DNA of 64,000 bases. Origin: an uncultured Lentisphaeria bacterium (GTDB lineage Bacteria; Verrucomicrobiota; Lentisphaeria; Victivallales; Victivallaceae). The translations under genes and the position numbers were made by a program. The notes under the pieces were generated by a model. That model searched no databases. It saw only the letters and a program-made list of their open reading frames with translations, and was not told where the DNA came from. The stretch spans positions 1-64,000 of the forward strand of contig CAIPAT010000270.1 of assembly GCA_903863035.1 (NCBI GenBank), written 5' to 3'. Below are positions 45,153 to 54,947 of the stretch, piece after piece (positions within the stretch are counted from its first letter, which is position 1; every line of letters begins with the position of its first letter).

Positions 45153-46100
45153 TCAATCTATCAAAATCTCTTTACCACCTTGTTCGCGGCTTTCGATGCC
45201 GCCAATCAGCAGTTGCATCAGTTCTTCAGTTTCGCTGAACGGGAACGGTCTTATTCCAGTACGGAGATATTCAATGAATGCCATCAACTGGTCGCGAAAA
45301 GATTGATAGGTATCATTGGCCTGTAATGAGATATTAGACTGGGTTCCGCCGAGTTGCATAGGCGCACCATACTTTAAATCTTTGATGCAAGTTATAATCA
45401 CATCCACCTGGTCACGATGCCGCAGGTGGACAACGTTACAGTCATAATTCCCTGTATTGCGAACCGAAATAAATCCGGTACCAAGTATCGGATAGACTGC
45501 TTCCAGCGCGTGAATGCCGTAGGTTTCCCATTTTTTTGCCATCGGCATTGAAATCAATCGCAAATCCCCGAGTTCACGGGTATGGCGGTGCCATGGACGA
45601 AATTCCTTGCAGTACCGCATACAACTCGAGGACATAATTGCGGCTCCGTCAGCTACCCAGCGCTTGAAAGTATCCAGATCATTTCGGTTGTCACAAAGCG
45701 GTTTGTCAATGAATACCGGTAATCCGGCGTCAACGAACGGCTTCGCGCGGCTGACGTGTTGGCCGCCAATGTCGGTGGCAATGATCACTGCGTCAACCTC
45801 ACCGATCATTGCCTCTGGTGAATCTGCAACTTGTTCAATCAGTGAACACCGCGCGGCTTTTTCGGCATCTTTGCGGTTATCACACCAAATATGGGTAACC
45901 CTGACTCCGTCAATCCCTACTTGCCCGGCAGGTTCCCGGTTAAGGTAAACTGGAATGCCGGGAGATGGACATTCCGCAGTCATTACTGCTCTGTCATAAT
46001 TGTTGATAATAGCGCTCCAGGAATACGGATGTTCATTGCCCGGAGTCATGCCAATAATTCCCAGGCGAATCAAATCTGGAGTTTTTATTAAAACGCTCAT
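45153..46100 (-). CDS. Gfo/Idh/MocA-family oxidoreductase
   Basis: A 315-aa dehydrogenase of the Gfo/Idh/MocA family. N-terminal Rossmann part: LGIIGMTPGNEHPYSW, EVDAVIIATDIGGQHVSRAKPFVDAGLPVFIDKPL; the DKP takes the place of the usual EKP. The C-terminal substrate domain includes AKKWETYGIHALEAVYPILGTGF, with the family catalytic His. It is a sugar or inositol oxidation/isomerisation enzyme; the exact substrate is unknown. It stands at the head of the catabolic enzyme run in locus C. Confidence 0.85.
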   Translation of the reverse strand: MSVLIKTPDLIRLGIIGMTPGNEHPYSWSAIINNYDRAVMTAECPSPGIPVYLNREPAGQVGIDGVRVTHIWCDNRKDAEKAARCSLIEQVADSPEAMIGEVDAVIIATDIGGQHVSRAKPFVDAGLPVFIDKPLCDNRNDLDTFKRWVADGAAIMSSSCMRYCKEFRPWHRHTRELGDLRLISMPMAKKWETYGIHALEAVYPILGTGFISVRNTGNYDCNVVHLRHRDQVDVIITCIKDLKYGAPMQLGGTQSNISLQANDTYQSFRDQLMAFIEYLRTGIRPFPFSETEELMQLLIGGIESREQGGKEILID

Positions 46101-46164
46101 CTCGGTTCCACTCCCTTAAAATATTACTAAAATATCAAATTTAACGCCAGTCTGCAACTCGAGG

Positions 46165-49100
46165 TTATTTTTTTACCGGTTTAAGCCAGATGTAAATCCA
46201 TTCTTCAGAATTTAACTTTAAATTTATTTTGCCATCGGACGACATCTTTAGAATATTCCCCGATAGCGCATTCGCCGCTTCCAGTTTACGGTCAATTAAA
46301 TCCAATGTCTTTAAGTTGAATTCCAATTCTATCGACTGAGGCTCTGTACTAAGATTGGAGACCAATGCCAATACCCCGTTAACCGGGTGTTTCAGCAAAG
46401 TGGCATAGCATTGATTGCCCTTGATTTTGATATATTCCTGGTTTTCGTAATAGTAAAGTTTTTTTGCCTCATCTGCCCCGAAAATATCCCGCATTTTCCA
46501 TATATTGGGAATTAGCGCAAAATATGAATCTTTGTTTTCCGTAGAATTGTCGTAGCCGCCACTGCTGTAACGGAGCGATATATCATGCAAGAGAGAAGTG
46601 GCGGCAATCTTCATCGGATGACGTAAGCGATAATGCAAAACTTCCGCAGCTATACCAATTTGTCGACCAGTAAATTCAGTACGGAATTTATCTAAAGTCA
46701 ATTCCCCCGCAACATAATTAGTTCCGGTTGATCTCAAATTATGCCACTGTTCTCCTGTCCACATCACATCCGCATAAGCCAACCCCGAAGGATTGTAACC
46801 AAACGAGCTGTGGGCATCGACAATAGCTTCAGGATTGTGATTTTTAACGATTGCATAAATACGTTTCATAAAGTTACGGATTTCAAAAGTCGGATAAGTG
46901 CCATGGAGTTTGCCATCTGTTCCGATATAGCCGCATCCGTGTTCTGTGTTATAGCATAGCGGTCCGATATGAACGGTACCGTCCAGGTAGACACCATCTT
47001 CGTTATAGGTCTCCATTCGTTGTTTCAAACTATTCAGGAATGCGTCCTGTAAAGCTTCGCTTTTGGCGCACATAAAAAGCATTGATGAGGAATCTGCACC
47101 ATATTCAACGGCTATAGGACCGGGGCGTTTTGGATTCGGCGGCCAGGGATTCGGGTGACTATAAGATTTCATTGGTCGATTGACCATTGACGAACCATAG
47201 ATATCGAATTCGGGAACATCAACCGGGAAGCGCTGATGGATAACATAACTATGGGACTTTAATCCTGCGTTATGTATGGAGTTTACCATATTGGCAAGAG
47301 CTGCTGAGAATTGCGGATGTATCGGCATTGGCCATGTAAAAAAATCCTGCTTGCTGGTATAAATCCGGCGAACTCCACTTTCTTTAATTAGTGCCAGTTC
47401 CGGTTTGTCATTGATTTTATTTGTAGGAAGATTAAATTCCAGCCCCCACGGTTCATAGCGTGCAATGCGCAACTGCCAGGCGGTTTTATGTAAAGGTTTA
47501 ACCGGCGTAGCCAAAAGAGCAAACCGATATTTTAATTTTTGATTGGCCGTTAATACAACTTTTTTGTCAATAAAATTGGTTTTTAAACAGGTTATTGATT
47601 TTACTGGAATAATTTGGATTGTTTTTTGGGGATCGCTGTTGCTCCAGAATTCATCAGATTCAGCTTGCCAGGTCAGTCCCATTTTATCGTTTCCAATCCA
47701 AATATTGGGACTAAACAGGAAATTAAGTTGTTTTGTGATTGCTCCGCTAAAAAAAGTTCCAACGTAATTACCATTGACTAAAGGATATACCCGGTCGGCA
47801 TACGCGCTTGAAGCTATCTCGCTATTTAATGGTATTTCCAGCGTTAAGTTATCAATATAAGTAGCAACCCTGGCGGTGATTTCGCACTCATAAAGATTGA
47901 ACCCGTCATATTCCAGTTTGGAATTAACTTCAACTTTCAGCTTTGAATTGTTTAAAGTACCGGCTAATTCAACTGATTTATCACTGCAATTAATAACTTT
48001 CAATTCATGATTATCCCAAACTAACTCTTTGCCTTCAACTATGCCAGACAATTTTATCGGGGACGCAAGGAGTTTTGTCCTGTCTGATTCTATTTGAACC
48101 GGAAAAGGAGAATTCCGGTAAATATACTGCCTGCCCCATACTTCTAATTGAATATCACCATTGAGCGTTTGGGCCTTTTTTACAGGAGTCCATGGCGGAG
48201 GAATCTGGTTGTTTTCTCCTGCTTTATGTGCAATCCATTCAGGCTTTTGAAGCTCCATTGACTCTACTGTTGGTTTTTTGTCATCGTCCGCAATCCGGGC
48301 AGTAACTATGATGGTTTTATCGGCAAATTTATCCAGCGGAAGTTGGATTACGCCGGCAAACCGTCCTGAGTTATTTTGGGAAACGTCAATAAGTTGGATT
48401 TTTTGTTTTATTTGACTTTTATTATTGACTATAACGTCAAATTCCACTTCTTTACCTTGATTTTTTTTGCTTTTCGTTGTAAACCTCAAAGTGAGAATAT
48501 TCTTGTACCAATCAGGTTCTATTCGTAATTCAGCAATTTGCGCCGTTGGTAATGTCTGATTTTTGAATAACGCGGCAACCTCGGCACTGTCAAGCGCCCG
48601 GCGATAAAGACGAAATTCCGATAAATCAATCGGGGCAAAATATTTAGTATTTTTATCCCCGCCAATATTTAGAGCGCTTTGGGGAATTTTTTCAATGCCT
48701 TGAAGCGGCATGTATTGATCTTTAACCAATTCTCCATTGCAATAAAATTTGCAGCGCGGGTATTCCACTACTACGGTAATAAATGACCAGTCCTGCCCCA
48801 GAATCTTATGCGTTACTGGCAACGCAACTCTTTCCCCAAGGTATTTATAGGTAAGCAGGAGATTATAGCCATACTCAAAAGCAAAAATAAATCCTTTGCC
48901 ATCTTGAGAAAGAAGAACCGCCGTTTTGTTTTTTGATTGACCATATTGGCGCACCCACATTGAAAAAGTCATATCGCCTTGTATTTGTAAAGCAGGCGAA
49001 GCCGGGACTTTAATGTAACTTGATTCTCCGTCAAAATGCAATACGCCTTTGCGTCCGTTTAATTCAGCTATATACTTACCATTAATGATAGTGCCATCAT

Positions 49101-49254
49101 GGTGAAATGAGCTTAAATCCTTTGCCACGCTACCTGCATCATGGTCAAAGCGATAATGCAATACTAAACTGGAGTCAACGGTATTAACATTCCCGTGGAC
49201 AATAAATCCAGTGCAACTAAGAATTAACAGGGCGATAATTAATATTTTTTTCAT
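46165..49254 (-). CDS. Large secreted protein: LamG-like domain plus glycosidase-like barrel
   Basis: A 1029-aa secreted protein. Signal peptide at residues 1-21 (MKKILIIALLILSCTGFIVHG). Residues 30-235 form a LamG/concanavalin-like jelly roll (VLHYRFDHDAGSVAKDLSS, LHFDGESSYIKVP, SEFRLYRRALDSAEVAALF). After beta-domains, residues 630-950 have TIM-barrel features as in DUF6067/GH123-like glycosidases: WGLEFNLPTNK, NEDGVYLDGTVHIGP (probable Asp catalytic region), EAIVDAHSSFGYNPS. So it is probably a surface-directed glycosidase of locus C. Family call is tentative. Confidence 0.65.
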   Translation of the reverse strand: MKKILIIALLILSCTGFIVHGNVNTVDSSLVLHYRFDHDAGSVAKDLSSFHHDGTIINGKYIAELNGRKGVLHFDGESSYIKVPASPALQIQGDMTFSMWVRQYGQSKNKTAVLLSQDGKGFIFAFEYGYNLLLTYKYLGERVALPVTHKILGQDWSFITVVVEYPRCKFYCNGELVKDQYMPLQGIEKIPQSALNIGGDKNTKYFAPIDLSEFRLYRRALDSAEVAALFKNQTLPTAQIAELRIEPDWYKNILTLRFTTKSKKNQGKEVEFDVIVNNKSQIKQKIQLIDVSQNNSGRFAGVIQLPLDKFADKTIIVTARIADDDKKPTVESMELQKPEWIAHKAGENNQIPPPWTPVKKAQTLNGDIQLEVWGRQYIYRNSPFPVQIESDRTKLLASPIKLSGIVEGKELVWDNHELKVINCSDKSVELAGTLNNSKLKVEVNSKLEYDGFNLYECEITARVATYIDNLTLEIPLNSEIASSAYADRVYPLVNGNYVGTFFSGAITKQLNFLFSPNIWIGNDKMGLTWQAESDEFWSNSDPQKTIQIIPVKSITCLKTNFIDKKVVLTANQKLKYRFALLATPVKPLHKTAWQLRIARYEPWGLEFNLPTNKINDKPELALIKESGVRRIYTSKQDFFTWPMPIHPQFSAALANMVNSIHNAGLKSHSYVIHQRFPVDVPEFDIYGSSMVNRPMKSYSHPNPWPPNPKRPGPIAVEYGADSSSMLFMCAKSEALQDAFLNSLKQRMETYNEDGVYLDGTVHIGPLCYNTEHGCGYIGTDGKLHGTYPTFEIRNFMKRIYAIVKNHNPEAIVDAHSSFGYNPSGLAYADVMWTGEQWHNLRSTGTNYVAGELTLDKFRTEFTGRQIGIAAEVLHYRLRHPMKIAATSLLHDISLRYSSGGYDNSTENKDSYFALIPNIWKMRDIFGADEAKKLYYYENQEYIKIKGNQCYATLLKHPVNGVLALVSNLSTEPQSIELEFNLKTLDLIDRKLEAANALSGNILKMSSDGKINLKLNSEEWIYIWLKPVKK

Positions 49255-49340
49255 GATTTTTTAAGCATCGTTTATTAAATTTTTTCTGATTCTTTTACTC
49301 TTTCATCTCAACCCTATAGAGAATACAATATTATGTTCCT

Positions 49341-50492
49341 TTAGAAGGTTACTTTAGTCAAAAATACGGCATTATCACTGCCCCTCTCTTCACATTTCCG
49401 GCAGTTGGCATAGTCAGGCGATTTAGTCTGCATCCATTCTGCATCAGCAACCCAGTATTCCCGGTCACTGAATTGCGCTACACCAAAGTTGCCCAATTTT
49501 GCGCCGCGTTCCGGCATTAAGATACATTCAGAGTCGCGAATGACACAAAGTCTTTCCTTGTCAACCTGCGCCATGAACAACGGAGCCCGGTTACGGGGAA
49601 TGTGATCGTTGTTCGCTCCGCTCCTGGTGTAAATCAGAAATAGTTCGTCTTGATGTGCCAACCAGTGCTGCTGGGTGTTGTAACTGCCGAGATTCGATCC
49701 GTCATCAAAGGTCCAGCGACGTGGCTGGGTATAGTGTAATCCATCATCACTCGTCGCCACATAACCGTTGAAATCATTACGTAAGGTAATGTAAAAACGT
49801 CCGCTGGAAAAGGTAATTGAAGGTTCGCATAAACCAGGTTTATCCGGGCTGTACAGTTCATTGCCGTGACGTATGTAAGTGAGGGTTTCTCCGTCAAAAG
49901 CACATTGCAGCACCGTAGAAATTAATTGCTCATGCATCGTAGCTATCGAGGTGGCTTTAGCCGGATCTGATACGAAATACGTTGGCAGTAAAATGGTCCC
50001 GTCCGGCATATCGTAACGCTGAGTGCTGCCCGCGCCTTCACTGATAAAGTAATCCGCTAATTCTTTTGGAAACTCCAGCGTGCGCCAGGGATTCCAGTTT
50101 TTGTTCACGGAATCGTAAACACTATAGGCTGTCTGGCGCGGACGGGGAAGCGGGCTCAAGTTATCTTTGTAGTAGCGTACTGTATGTCCCGTACCCAGCA
50201 ACTTGCCGGAGGCAGCATGAAACTTCGGCCAGAAATCACAGATTCCCTCATCGTTTCCAGACGGCAGATTGCGGCGGCTAAGTGAAGTGTTTTGCGGTTT
50301 GCCCCAGGTTTTTCCGCCGTCCTCGCTGCGTATTTCCTGTATTGCATAAAAAACATCATCTCCGCTGATTCTGGACGGGCTGGCGGTAACCAACCCTACC
50401 GGAGGATTTCCTGGAATCACCCCCGGACGGGCATGTACCAGACAGGTAATCCGGTCATAGCCGGAATTAATAATTGTAGTTTCAATTTGCAT
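49341..50492 (-). CDS. Exo-alpha-sialidase-like beta-propeller (BNR repeats)
   Basis: A 383-aa six-bladed propeller-like protein. An Asp-box RSEDGGKTWGKP lies at residues 55-66, and GYVATSDDGLHYTQPRRW provides a second. An Arg-rich start (YDRITCLVHARPGV) and YWVADAEW near the end are seen. No signal peptide, so it may act inside the cell. Members of this fold include sialidases, but not all cleave sialic acid; the Arg triad is not proven here. It is the second gene of the minus-strand run of locus C. Confidence 0.7.
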   Translation of the reverse strand: MQIETTIINSGYDRITCLVHARPGVIPGNPPVGLVTASPSRISGDDVFYAIQEIRSEDGGKTWGKPQNTSLSRRNLPSGNDEGICDFWPKFHAASGKLLGTGHTVRYYKDNLSPLPRPRQTAYSVYDSVNKNWNPWRTLEFPKELADYFISEGAGSTQRYDMPDGTILLPTYFVSDPAKATSIATMHEQLISTVLQCAFDGETLTYIRHGNELYSPDKPGLCEPSITFSSGRFYITLRNDFNGYVATSDDGLHYTQPRRWTFDDGSNLGSYNTQQHWLAHQDELFLIYTRSGANNDHIPRNRAPLFMAQVDKERLCVIRDSECILMPERGAKLGNFGVAQFSDREYWVADAEWMQTKSPDYANCRKCEERGSDNAVFLTKVTF

Positions 50493-50590
50493 GAATTTAC
50501 TTCCTGTGGACTATTATTTGAAGAAACAATTGTTAGATAAGTCACTTTGATTGTACCAATCTTGCCGAAAGTGAACCGGCAATTTTTATT

Positions 50591-51265
50591 TTATGGTACA
50601 AATCCATTTTCACCGGCATATGTTATTCTAAAATTAGTGCCATTGCCTTTGAAAAACTGCCTGTCGACGGCGCTGGCGCTAAAATCAGCTTTTAACACAT
50701 TGGCTTTCATGGCATGACGCGCATGGATTTGCTGGCTTCCGGCAGTAATATAGGCTTTTTGTCGCTTTGTACCAGTATCAAAACTATCAGCCAATAGATA
50801 ATAATTACCAGGTTTAGCAATCCTTCGAATAATTATATATCGACCCAGTTGAGGATTAACCAAATCATCCGGGGTTATAAAATTACGGATTTCACTAACC
50901 AAAGGATATAAGTAATAATTAGGCATGCCATAAATTTCATCCCATGATGACTTAACAATGTTTACACGCACCGGGCATTGGACAATAATCGGATTATTTG
51001 GCAAATATTTATTATCTTTCAAAAACTCAGCCCAACTTCTTGCTGTTCCATCTGCGGAAGAGTAACGGGGCGAAAAACCGTTGTTAGCATCAGCATAGGA
51101 TGAAATTGCGAGACCGGACTGTTTGAGGTTACTGATGCAGCAAATGGCTTTAGCTTTATCTCTTGCTTTGTTTAGCGCAGGCAGTAACAATGCGGCTAAA
51201 ATTGCGATGACGGCGATCACAACAAGGAGTTCAACTAAAGTAAAATTTTTAGCACGATTGTTCAT
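50591..51265 (-). CDS. Pseudopilin-like protein (prepilin-type N-terminus), locus C
   Basis: A 224-aa protein with the prepilin-type stretch [29 protein letters not shown] at residues 7-35; Asn at -1, as in loci A and D. The C-terminal part has the DUF1559-like arrangement ([21 protein letters not shown]). Start chosen at the ATG at 51265 (AAAGG upstream). It is the first gene of the minus-strand run of locus C, divergent from the GntR gene. Confidence 0.9.
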   Translation of the reverse strand: MNNRAKNFTLVELLVVIAVIAILAALLLPALNKARDKAKAICCISNLKQSGLAISSYADANNGFSPRYSSADGTARSWAEFLKDNKYLPNNPIIVQCPVRVNIVKSSWDEIYGMPNYYLYPLVSEIRNFITPDDLVNPQLGRYIIIRRIAKPGNYYLLADSFDTGTKRQKAYITAGSQQIHARHAMKANVLKADFSASAVDRQFFKGNGTNFRITYAGENGFVP

Positions 51266-51578
51266 TTTGATACCTTTCATGTTTATTCTTTTGTTGTTTG
51301 GCTTCTTTAAAATTAAATATATGTAAACTTAAATAATCCGACATCACATGTTTTTAATATCTTACACTATATTATAATGGCTGAAGCATCTAAAATCCAG
51401 CGTATTTTATAAAATATACAAAATATTTTATAAAATATGCTATTAAGTGCTTAAAATAAAGTATATACAAATATTAAAATTAATATTAAGCGTATTGTTG
51501 CATATTCACTGTATTTGTTTTTTTTATAAAAACAGCTATATTTTTTATAAAATCAATAACTCTTTACTTGCGAAAACT
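51266..51578. other. Divergent control region of locus C
   Basis: Very AT-rich 313-bp region. It holds the promoter of the minus-strand run (a TATAAT, plus-strand ATTATA at 51371-51376, with a weak -35) and two perfect palindromes at 51403-51438. Confidence 0.6.
51403..51438. promoter_or_regulatory. Paired palindromic operator candidates
   Basis: TATTTTATAAAATA (51403-51416) and ATATTTTATAAAATAT (51423-51438) are perfect palindromes with centres 21 bp apart, two helical turns, as expected for cooperative binding on one DNA face. They lie directly upstream of the pseudopilin promoter and upstream of the GntR gene, so the GntR protein is the likely binder. Confidence 0.65.
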
Positions 51579-52322
51579 ATGAGAAAAAATAAAAATACAA
51601 CTTATAAGCAAAAAGCGTATGATTATATTTATGCGAATATAGCGAAGGGAAAATTTAAACCCGGCGAACGGCTTAAAGCTCAGGAGATTGCGGACTTAAT
51701 CGGGATTTCACTTGCGCCGACTCGTGAGGCAATTATGGAAATGGCCGCCTCCGACTTGCTGGATTACCAATCGAATGTTGGAGCGACAGTTCGGCGAGTT
51801 TCAATTCAGGAGGTAAGACAATTCCTCAAGTTGCGCATGCTGGTTGAACCTTATGCTGCCGGAGAAGCAGCCTGCCACGGTTCATCTGAACAGTTTGAGT
51901 GTGTGCGAAAAAACCTCAACGATATGTACAGGGTATGTGAAAGTGAAGCTGCGGCCAATGTCAAACATGATGAAGAGGAGACTCGCAGTATCCTATGGAG
52001 TTTTGCACAGGCCGATATGAAATTCCACCAGGCGGTGCTGGCAGCAGCCAATAATATAGTGCTTAGCCGTTTTGCCAAACATTTAATGGACTCGTTTTAT
52101 CTTGTTCCATTCGCGGAAATGGATTTGAACGTCGCGGTAGCAAATCTCCAGGAAAGTATTGACTCGCACCAGATAATTCTAAAGGCGCTGCAAAAACGTG
52201 ATCCCATGGCCGCTTCTCAAGCCATGTATGATAGTCTTAAAGCTGGTGAACGCAACGTTGACAAATGGGAAGGCATTCCCAAAAATTTATTCATGCCGAC
52301 AAATGTGTCAATCCACAGATAA
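51579..52322 (+). CDS. GntR-family regulator with FCD-like domain, locus C
   Basis: A 247-aa regulator. Winged HTH at residues 10-75 (YDYIYANIAKGKFKPGERLKAQEIADLIGISLAPTREAIMEMAASDLL) and an FCD-type helical sensor (RMLVEPYAAGEAAC, FAQADMKFHQAVLAAANN). Start chosen at the ATG at 51579 (MRKNKNTTYKQKAY); the frame extends 44 codons upstream through AT-rich non-protein-like sequence. It is divergent from the pseudopilin gene. It should sense a sugar acid or related product and control the minus-strand run via the palindromes upstream. Confidence 0.9.
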   Translation: MRKNKNTTYKQKAYDYIYANIAKGKFKPGERLKAQEIADLIGISLAPTREAIMEMAASDLLDYQSNVGATVRRVSIQEVRQFLKLRMLVEPYAAGEAACHGSSEQFECVRKNLNDMYRVCESEAAANVKHDEEETRSILWSFAQADMKFHQAVLAAANNIVLSRFAKHLMDSFYLVPFAEMDLNVAVANLQESIDSHQIILKALQKRDPMAASQAMYDSLKAGERNVDKWEGIPKNLFMPTNVSIHR

Positions 52323-52664
52323 ATACGGACGCAGAGTAAACGGTTAAGTTAAATAATATCCATATGTATTCGGCAAAAAAACAATGCCTTTCTGTGCGGG
52401 GTCTATCCTGAATGCCGCTAAGTTAAGGGTTGTTTTAAGCTTGTTTTTTATATTTTTTGATGTGCTGAATTTCTATGAATATATGTCTTGACGCAGTCAA
52501 TGGCTGATGCGCTTTCGGCCGCTTTGGTCTGTTATGTTGGTGTCTCCCTCCTTATATCTAATTTCCATATTGGATAATTTTTACATTTGCGACAGGATTT
52601 TAAATCAGAGATCAGGTATATTAAAGTATAATCAAATGTAAAACTATAATTCATGGGAAATAAC
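52323..52664. other. Intergenic region with repeat remnant
   Basis: About 340 bp. It contains the dispersed repeat at 52397-52470 and a 19-bp string AATTTCCATATTGGATAAT at 52560-52578 that also occurs at 38360-38378. No gene. Confidence 0.6.
52397..52470 (-). repeat. Dispersed repeat, copy 2 (possible coding remnant)
   Basis: About 74 bp similar to 22176-22250. On the minus strand both give KNKLKT-LN-A-FR-DP. A stop lies upstream in this copy, so it is at most a remnant. Confidence 0.5.
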
Positions 52665-53792
52665 ATGCAGTATCGAAAATTCGGGAATACCGGGATTGAG
52701 CTTTCATTGCTGGGCTTCGGGGCGATGCGGCTGCCGATGAAACCGGATAACCAGGGGGTTTCTCACATTTCCATGGATGAATCGGTGGATGTGCTGTGCT
52801 ATGGTTTCGAACAAGGCATCAATTATGTGGATACGGCCTACGGCTACTGTGCCGGGGAGAGTGAAATCGCCGTCGGACGGGCGCTGAAAAACGGCTGGCG
52901 GGACAAGGTTTATCTTTCCACCAAACTGCCGCTGTGGAACGTCAACGAGCAGGCCGATGTCCGCCGTCTTCTGGAAGAGCAGCTCGGCAAGTTACAGACA
53001 GACCATATAGATTTTTATCACTTTCACGCGGTAAATGCCGACAGCTTTGAAAATAAGATTTTGAAATTAAACCTGCTAGACGAAGCATTGAAAGCCAAAG
53101 AACGGGGACAGATCCGGTTCCTGTCGTTCTCTTTTCATGATAAACCGGAGAAGATGCTGCCGGTTATTGATACCGGAGCTTTCACTTCGGTGCTCTGCCA
53201 GTACAATCTGCTTGACCGCGCCAATGAACCGTCAATCAAATATGCCGCGGAAAAAGGCCTGGGCGTCATCGCGATGGGACCGGTCGGCGGCGGCCGCCTG
53301 GCGTTTGCCGGCAGCATTTTCGAAGACGCGCTGGAAGGCCGCGTTTCCACGCCGGAACTGGCATTGCGCTTTGTGTTAAGCAATCCGGATATCAACCTTG
53401 CGCTATCCGGCATGAGTACCCGGCAGATGGTGGACGGCAACGTAAAAATCGCCGGCAGCAACGCGGCCTTGAGCCAGCAGGAAATGTCGAGGATACAAGA
53501 ATTACAGGAGAAATGCCGATCGCTGGCCGATATCTATTGCACCGGATGCGGATACTGCATGCCATGCCCGTTTGAAGTAAACATTCCGGTCTGCCTGGAA
53601 GCACTGATTTATCACAAAGTGTATCGGATGGAACTTCCCGCCCGCGACAAATATGCCGCCATCGGCGGTGAATGGATCAAAGGCAAAACCGCTTATGCGT
53701 GTACTAACTGCGGGGCCTGTGAGGCAAAATGCCCGCAGAAAGTCAAGATTCGCGAACATCTGGCGGAAGCCGCCGCAGTCTTCGGCAAATAA
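52665..53792 (+). CDS. Aldo/keto reductase with C-terminal 4Fe-4S domain
   Basis: A 375-aa protein. The AKR barrel (residues 1-280) has the tetrad landmarks NYVDTAYGYCAGESE, STKLPLW and FYHFHAVN. A C-terminal ferredoxin-like part has two Cys clusters: YCTGCGYCMPCPFEVNIP (about 300-317) and ACTNCGACEAKCPQK. This AKR/ferredoxin type is found in anaerobes. Start chosen at the ATG at 52665 (GGGA upstream); a second ATG lies at 52653. It is transcribed alone between loci C and D; its substrate is unknown. Confidence 0.88.
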   Translation: MQYRKFGNTGIELSLLGFGAMRLPMKPDNQGVSHISMDESVDVLCYGFEQGINYVDTAYGYCAGESEIAVGRALKNGWRDKVYLSTKLPLWNVNEQADVRRLLEEQLGKLQTDHIDFYHFHAVNADSFENKILKLNLLDEALKAKERGQIRFLSFSFHDKPEKMLPVIDTGAFTSVLCQYNLLDRANEPSIKYAAEKGLGVIAMGPVGGGRLAFAGSIFEDALEGRVSTPELALRFVLSNPDINLALSGMSTRQMVDGNVKIAGSNAALSQQEMSRIQELQEKCRSLADIYCTGCGYCMPCPFEVNIPVCLEALIYHKVYRMELPARDKYAAIGGEWIKGKTAYACTNCGACEAKCPQKVKIREHLAEAAAVFGK

Positions 53793-53950
53793 CGTGTAAA
53801 TCAGCAATTCTCTTCGTGTTTTTGTCAGCCAAAACGGTTAAAGCAGGCTCAGTAAAGGAGAAAATCATGGAGGTTTTTTCATACATTTCATTATTTTTTT
53901 GCAAAAGTCATTTTGTGTAAATAACAGTCAGCTAATCAGATACACTTATG

Positions 53951-54877
53951 TTAATGGTCTGTTTGTCCGGGATAAACACACTCTTTCCGGCACCTATAAC
54001 TTGCCGGGGATACTCCAACATGAAGTTTAAACATTCTGGAAAAATAATATGGGTCACTGATGCCAATTTTAGTTGCAACCTCGTTAATTCGGAGTTCAGT
54101 CTCAATAAGAAGTTTTTGGGCTTCTTTAATTCTTAAGTCGGTGATATACTTTTTCGGTGGTTGTTTAAAAATTTCATCCCAATATCGCAGAAAAGTTCTT
54201 TTTGACAGGCCGTACTTTCTGGCAAATACGCCTAAGTCAATCTCGCTTGTAAAATGTATTTCAATATATGACGCCGCCTCATAGACCGCTTTGCGGTACG
54301 GGTTGTTTGCGGCGACGCTGATTTTTTTTGACAAAACTGCTTCGTTGACCAGTTGCTCGCAAAGCCGGTCAATCCTGTCAACCGCCCCCGGACTGTGAAG
54401 CGACAGACATAACTCTAATATTTTATTTATCAATTGATTTGCAACGCTGTTATGCGCCATTGCCATAATGGGTTGAAACGGCTCCTCCGTGAACGTGCGG
54501 AAATGCTCTGCGTACTTTGCGTTGTAGGAAAAATAAAAAGTTTCGCATCTTTGCCGTTGGAAATATTCATAGACAATTCCAGGTTTCTCAAATATCAAAA
54601 CCGGGGCCGCCGCCTTGTATTTTTTGCCGTCAATGGCAAAAAGCAACTCATGCGTCTGTGATGAGAGCATGAATGAAAAATTGATTGTCGGGTGAACTAT
54701 TTCTTTGCAGTGAATCTCTTTCGGCAGATAGCCAATATACTGGACAGGCATGAAAAATGGATTAAGCCTGGCAATTTTACCAATCTTGACTATAAATTTA
54801 TGCACGACTGCCTCATGATTTTTCTTAATATAACATATTTTGTCAAAAAAGTCCATTATTTTGTCATTTATTTCCAT
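53951..54877 (-). CDS. AraC-family transcriptional regulator
   Basis: A 308-aa regulator with an N-terminal cupin-like sensor (about residues 40-150) and a C-terminal double HTH (about 200-300): AASYIEIHFTSEIDLGVFARKYGLSKRTFLRYWDEIFKQPPKKYITDLRIKEAQKLL, then EVATKIGISDPYYFSRMFKLHVGVSPASYR. It is divergent from the GH31 gene with a 70-bp gap that contains a perfect 12-bp palindrome. It should activate the GH31-pseudopilin-DUF4838-GH95 run of locus D in response to a sugar. Confidence 0.93.
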   Translation of the reverse strand: MEINDKIMDFFDKICYIKKNHEAVVHKFIVKIGKIARLNPFFMPVQYIGYLPKEIHCKEIVHPTINFSFMLSSQTHELLFAIDGKKYKAAAPVLIFEKPGIVYEYFQRQRCETFYFSYNAKYAEHFRTFTEEPFQPIMAMAHNSVANQLINKILELCLSLHSPGAVDRIDRLCEQLVNEAVLSKKISVAANNPYRKAVYEAASYIEIHFTSEIDLGVFARKYGLSKRTFLRYWDEIFKQPPKKYITDLRIKEAQKLLIETELRINEVATKIGISDPYYFSRMFKLHVGVSPASYRCRKECVYPGQTDH

Positions 54878-54901
54878 TCCATTCCGATAAATTCCGGATA
54901 T

Positions 54902-54913
54902 ACTAATATTAGT
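54902..54913. promoter_or_regulatory. Palindrome in the AraC/GH31 divergent gap
   Basis: ACTAATATTAGT is a perfect 12-bp palindrome in a 70-bp divergent intergenic region. It is a candidate regulator site, although AT-rich palindromes arise by chance. Confidence 0.4.
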
Positions 54914-54947
54914 GATTAATTAATTAAAATATTAACAGGTTGCATAT

